From positions 24,985,501-25,049,500 of the forward strand of contig CM077599.1 in assembly GCA_039654915.1 (NCBI GenBank): a DNA stretch of 64,000 nucleotides, written 5' to 3'. Every line of letters starts with the position of its first letter. Positions within the stretch are counted from its first letter, which is position 1. The notes under the pieces are model-generated. The model was given only the letters and a program-made list of their open reading frames with translations. It was not told the origin of the DNA and made no database searches. The DNA is from Aquilaria yunnanensis. Lineage: Eukaryota; Streptophyta; Magnoliopsida; Malvales; Thymelaeaceae. This document shows positions 59,633 to 64,000 of the stretch, one piece after another. The position numbers were made by a program, and so were the translations under genes.

Positions 59633-59640
59633 GCTCATGC
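59633..59640. repeat. Target-site duplication, left copy (GCTCATGC)
   Basis: GCTCATGC here and at 63592-63599 flank the hAT element exactly. Confidence 0.95.
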
Positions 59641-62600
59641 TAGAGGTGCACAACGGTCCGGACCGGACCGGACCGGCCGGTCCTGGGCCTGAGCATTTTG
59701 GGCCCGGGCACAGCCCGTGTTTACACGTGCCGGTCCCGTGTCGGTCCTGTGCCGGTCCTGGGCCAAACCCGAGCTGGCCCATTAAATTTTAATTTTAATT
59801 TTAATTTTAAGTTTTAGTTTTTATTTTTAATTTTTAGTCTTCACTTTTAAATAACTTAATAAAAACAATAGTCTGAGAGTTTTTTTATAAGTGATATTTT
59901 ATAATCTAGTTTATCTTAAATTCCACTTCATCTTCAATTCTACTATATTTTTAAATTAATCAAACGTTAAATGAATAACTTAATAAAAATAAAAATAAAA
60001 GGTAAGAAATTGACGAAAAAGTTTGGAAACTTTGATATATTTGATTTTGAGTTAAACCATTTTTTGTAACCTTTATTAAGTCAATTATTAAAACCTTAAG
60101 GACTAAAGTTATTTCTTTATGTTAAAGAAACAAATCATGATTACCAAGATTTTACTTTACAAGACAATAAATAAAATAATGACAAAAAAACTAGATAAAT
60201 ATTTATTCTAAGGTTATCTTTATATTTTGTATAATTACTTGTGTTAAGAACAAAACACCACCACCGGTGTGAACTTTTATTAATATTAAAGCCAAACGGC
60301 ACTTATATACCATGGAACAGGCTTTACATTACTCAATAGCGAAACGTTCCATAAAATTAAATGCAAAATAAAAAGTACGATCTGTGCTACACAGCAAAAT
60401 CAGATCAAATACAAAGTAAGTAAATAATGAGCAAGCGGTGGATTTAAGCATCTACCTCATCGGGGTTTTCCTCGTCAGAACTCTTGTGGTCTTGTAATCT
60501 GCAAGCTACAAGACCCCAATCACGGTTGCATATACAAACTTCAACTGCATCTGGTGATAGCCTTGCGCGTCTCTCTGAAATGACACACTTTCCAGCACTG
60601 AAAGCGGACTCCGATGCAATGGTGGAGACGGGAACAGCTAGAACTTCTTTGGCAATGATAGAGAGTATTGGAAATTTGTTACTTCTTGCTTTCCACCAGT
60701 CTAGAATGTCGGTGTCACTATTCTCCCAAACAAGGTTAAGGTATACGTCCACTTCAGTAAGACCGGATGCGGCAGCACGGGGCCGTTTGAGGAGTTGTTC
60801 AGCCGGATTGAATGACAATGAGGCTGATGAAGACGCGATGGTAGATGAAGTAGTGTTTGCAACCTTATCCTTATGCCGACTGGCATATATCTTAAATAAC
60901 TCTCGCAAGTGCTCATCAATAGAGGCAATTATAGCATGAACAGAAATATGTGTCATTTTTAAGAAACTATAATAACCCTCAAGTAGCTGTTGCGTACCTG
61001 TGATTCTTATGGTCGGGTCTAGTGTAGCTGCAAGTAAGTAGATTGGGGGTATAGTACTAAAATATAAAATCCATTTATCTTTCATGGCCTTAATTGTGTC
61101 TTTTAAGAACTCATCATCTTTGTATTGGTTCAAAACCCATGCAATGTTTACCATATGCATTAAAACTTTGTGCGATGTGGAATAGTATACACCGGAGCAA
61201 AAAACAGTGGCATCATAAAAATATCACAGCACAGCAGCCAATTTTGACAGTTTATCCCACATCTCTTGTTTCAAAATCGCGTTCTTTTCTCTGACATTTA
61301 TAAAACATGTCATGTACGCAGCAAATGGCATCGCATCTATCAACATCTCATAAGTGGAGTTCCATCGGGTAGGGCAATCAAGTTTAAAACGTTTCCAACT
61401 AAAATCGAGGCCATTTTCCAGACAATATTGCTTAAACTCTTTAGAAACTTTCGTCCTTGACTTTAAATAATGGAGTGCCCACCTAATTGGAGTAATTTCA
61501 TTACTCAAAATTTGAAGACCTTTTTGGACAGCTAAGTTTAAAATATGACATATACACCTAATATGAAAAAATGCGGCATCACGGACAGGTTCTAGTGATT
61601 CCTTCAATGTCTTAGCCGCGACATCGTTGTTTGATGCATTATCAAATGTTATGCTAAAAACCTTGTCATGACAAAAAAATTCTTTTAAACTTTCTGAAAT
61701 TACATTAAATATGTTCCAACCAGTATGATCGACCTCCATCCACTTAAATGCAATGATACGTTTTTGAATTACCCAACTATCATCAATCCAATGTGCAGTT
61801 ATACAATAATAATCTTGTCCTAGTGGTGAAGTCCACATGTCACTAGTAAATGAGATAGAGTGATCTAAAGCAGAGAAGTATGCTTGTAAGTTTGATTTAC
61901 CAGCTTCATAACTTTTAAATGCCTCCCTCCTAGCAGTGGTCCTAGATGTTCTTTTAAAAGCAGGGTTTAAGTATGATGTAATCCATTTTTCCATGTGTCT
62001 ATCTTCCGATTGTGTAAATGGTTTTTCAGTTAACATCATCCATTCTATCATGCATTCTCTACAATCTTTTTGATTAAATTTAAAAATACCTGATCCGCCG
62101 GCAGTGCTTGCAAGCTGTGTCTGACCGCCAGTACTCGTACCTGCATCTGGACATAAATTCAGATGCTTTGATTCCATGTGACGTCTCAGTGTTCCTGTGC
62201 CAGCGTTCTTCTTGTGCGAGAGCTTTTGCTTGCAGTGTTTGCACTGTGCAAACCTCGCATTGTTTCCATGACTATCCTTCTCAAAAACTTGGTCAAAATG
62301 CTCCCAAACCCATGTGGTGCGCCTCGCCGTCTTACCTTCTGGCGGAAGTTCGGCTTGATGGCTTGTCGGGGTTTGTTCAGAACCATCTCCTCCACCAACA
62401 TTCCCTGCTGCCGTAGGCTCAACCTCCTCAACGTCGTCATCAGAAAGTTGATCGTCGAGGCCCAACTCATATTGACTCATATTGAATTGCTCGTCATCGT
62501 CAGTTTGTCAGATATGAGTCCCACAGGTCGCCGGTCGGGAAACGCCACGGAAAAATGACCTCAAACCAGTGCGGGATGAAGAGCTTGAGGCATTTCCCTT

Positions 62601-63591
62601 TCCTCTTGATGCCATTTGTGTGACGAAAAATTGAGCAGATCACAAGCCTTGAAAGTAATTGAGAATTGATTGAGAATGAAGAAAATAATATTGAGTGCTT
62701 CAAAGAAATGAGAGAATATAGTAGTAAAGAAGGAGAGATTGCTAAGATTAGTGTGAAGAAATGGTGGAAATGGCCTCCCTATTTATAGGGGAATGCCTTC
62801 TTTTTTTATTTTCCAAAAATACCCTTACAAAATAGTTGTTGGAATGGGCAAAAATGTAAAAATAGGGATCAAACAAGGGCAGGGAGCCGTTATAGGGACT
62901 GAAACTGTAATTATCCATTTTTTTTAATATTTTCTGAACGTTGCCAACGGTCAGCGCGCCGCCGCTCTGGCGCCAGAAGGGGTGTATGGGCGCCTAGGCA
63001 TCATTTTTCTTGGCAGAGCACTTTGTACTGTGGCGCTTAGGCCTCGCTCCTGGCGCCTAGGCACCACAGTTATAATTACCTAGAATTGATTCATTTTTTT
63101 GATCCAAATTACTATTAGTCAAATCAATACATTAATTAGTGATGGGAAGGTCATTAACAAAGGTCTAAAGTTGAGAGATTCATTAAGCGAGATACCATTA
63201 ATGATAATGATCTTATACATGTTAAAAAGCTGCAAGTCAATGAAACAAGAGACCATTACTTTATATATCTATCTTATTTTAGACAACTTTCAATCTTATA
63301 GGACAAGTCACTGGTGCATATCCACAACAATTAGTTTAAAATACCAGCCTACTGTTAACATTTATCACCGTCGGGCCGAGCCGGTCCCGTGCCGGTCTCT
63401 GTCACCTCCTGGGCCGTGCCGAGCCCACTTGGCTCCCCCCCGTTTTCCAAGCCCATGAACGGCCCACATGAAGCCGGTCTTATGTCGTGCCCGTGCCGAG
63501 CCGGTCTTGACCGAGCCTGGGCCGGGCTTGACGCGAGCCGGTCCCGAGCTGGGCCATGCCGGGACCGGCCCAGGCCCAATGAACACCTCTA
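59641..63591 (-). mobile_element. Nearly intact Ac-like hAT transposon
   Basis: 3951 bp with ends TAGAGGTGCACAACGGTCC (left) and TAGAGGTGTTCATTGGGCC (opposite strand, right) and a perfect 8-bp duplication. Both subterminal regions (about 59655-59790 and 63370-63580) are packed with GGTCC/CCGGTCC/GGGCC words, probably transposase-binding sites. The single transposase frame lies on the minus strand at 60444-62480. A leader of about 400 bp precedes it (62500-62900), including an upstream ATG at about 62614 whose frame closes before the main start. The unworn TSD suggests recent insertion. Confidence 0.95.
60444..62480 (-). pseudogene. hAT transposase (RICESLEEPER/Ac type) with one in-frame TGA
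   Basis: 679 codons in one frame from the ATG at 62480 to the stop ending at 60444, interrupted only by a TGA at 61224-61226 (codon 419). N-terminal BED zinc finger, about residues 58-110 (CKHCKQKL, then HMESKH). RNase H-fold motifs: first Asp in FTSDMWTS, second Asp in FSITFDNASNND, and the catalytic Glu in STIASESAFS after the stop. The DUF4413-like part includes LDCPTRWNSTYEML. The C-terminal dimerisation domain includes DILDWWK and RLSPDAVEVCICNRDWG. All three catalytic residues are present, but the stop separates D, D from E, so this copy should be inactive. A CGA-to-TGA change from methylated CpG decay is a likely origin. Confidence 0.93.
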
Positions 63592-63599
63592 GCTCATGC
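63592..63599. repeat. Target-site duplication, right copy (GCTCATGC)
   Basis: Identical to 59633-59640; marks the right boundary of the hAT insertion. Confidence 0.95.
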
Positions 63600-64000
63600 A
63601 ATGTTTACCACATATTTTTAAAAATTACTATAAGTAATTATTTATTTAAATTATATGCTTATTTTTTTAAGCTGGTAAAGGGAAAATTCATAGAAATTAA
63701 TTACTTAATTTTAGATAGAACAAAAAGTAAATTTTAAATTAATTATTTAAATTAATAGAGAGAGAGGAACAAAACCATGATAATTTAGATAGAGATATTG
63801 GGTTTACAGTTTATTGTAAAACTCATTTTCTATTTACAAAAACACAATCAGTATAGTACGATATATAATGAAGTATTCAAAATAAAATACATCAATAGAA
63901 AAAATAGAATTAAAAGGCTAAAGCCATCAATTTGAAGGATAAATGGGTCCAGGTGCTCTTTGTCAATACTAGTTTCACATTCCACAAGTAGTTGCGGGGA
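63600..64000. other. AT-rich flank, nothing recognised
   Basis: No gene, repeat or RNA recognised to the window end. Confidence 0.4.

Noticed and set aside
60444..62480. Possible domesticated hAT gene (DAYSLEEPER-like host gene)
   Set aside because: The frame sits inside an element with matching ends and a perfect 8-bp TSD and has an in-frame TGA; it is a transposon copy, not a host gene.

Overview
The window is nuclear DNA from a flowering plant. It is strongly AT-rich, its genes carry GT-AG introns, and it holds four plant-type genes plus dense plant transposon families (hAT, MULE-like foldback elements, Stowaway, L1-type LINEs, a CACTA end). No species can be fixed from the sequence alone. 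No bacterial, organellar or viral genes were seen.

Four host genes are well supported. (1) A TFL1/CENTRORADIALIS-type PEBP gene, plus strand, 416-2264, has four exons whose lengths (195, 62, 41 and 221 nt) fit the family. (2) A WIP-family C2H2 zinc-finger transcription factor, plus strand, 35829-40333, has two exons split inside the first zinc finger by a 3.5 kb intron. (3) A plant PARP3, plus strand, 52677-56532, was reconstructed as 18 exons encoding 816 aa; its catalytic H-Y-E triad reads C-V-E. (4) An uninterrupted GT29 gene similar to GALT29A (arabinogalactan galactosyltransferase), minus strand, 57021-58187, converges on PARP3 with about 490 bp between the stop codons. The four genes do not form a pathway; they share only location.

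The rest is mostly mobile DNA. hAT elements: an almost complete Ac-like element (59641-63591, perfect 8-bp target duplication, transposase frame broken by one TGA), a decayed and internally deleted relative (14874-17362), and three short Tip100-like relics with perfect 8-bp duplications (11370-12636, 27095-27742, 29540-30705). Non-coding long-inverted-repeat elements, several with perfect 9-bp target duplications as in MULEs, lie at 3456-4483, 4495-5622, 17543-18070, 18460-19046, 21578-21894, 25162-26553, 28325-28939, 29185-30821, 31767-33939, 41069-42101, 43547-44373, 44414-45570 and 50898-51669. LINE relics are at about 7150-11314 (plus), 13759-14800 (minus) and 47880-49230 (minus). Stowaway-type MITEs lie in the TFL1-like intron and 3' flank, in the WIP intron and before PARP3.

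The most noteworthy points are the group of 9-bp-TSD foldback elements (two share ends but appear to have different cores), the one-stop hAT element, a hairpin with about 290-bp arms at 44414-45570, a palindrome resembling two LINE tails inside the WIP intron, and a predicted 6-nt first coding exon with a GC donor in PARP3. I found no clear sign of a wholly new coding system. Exon and element boundaries were read by eye and by remembered family structure, not by alignment software.
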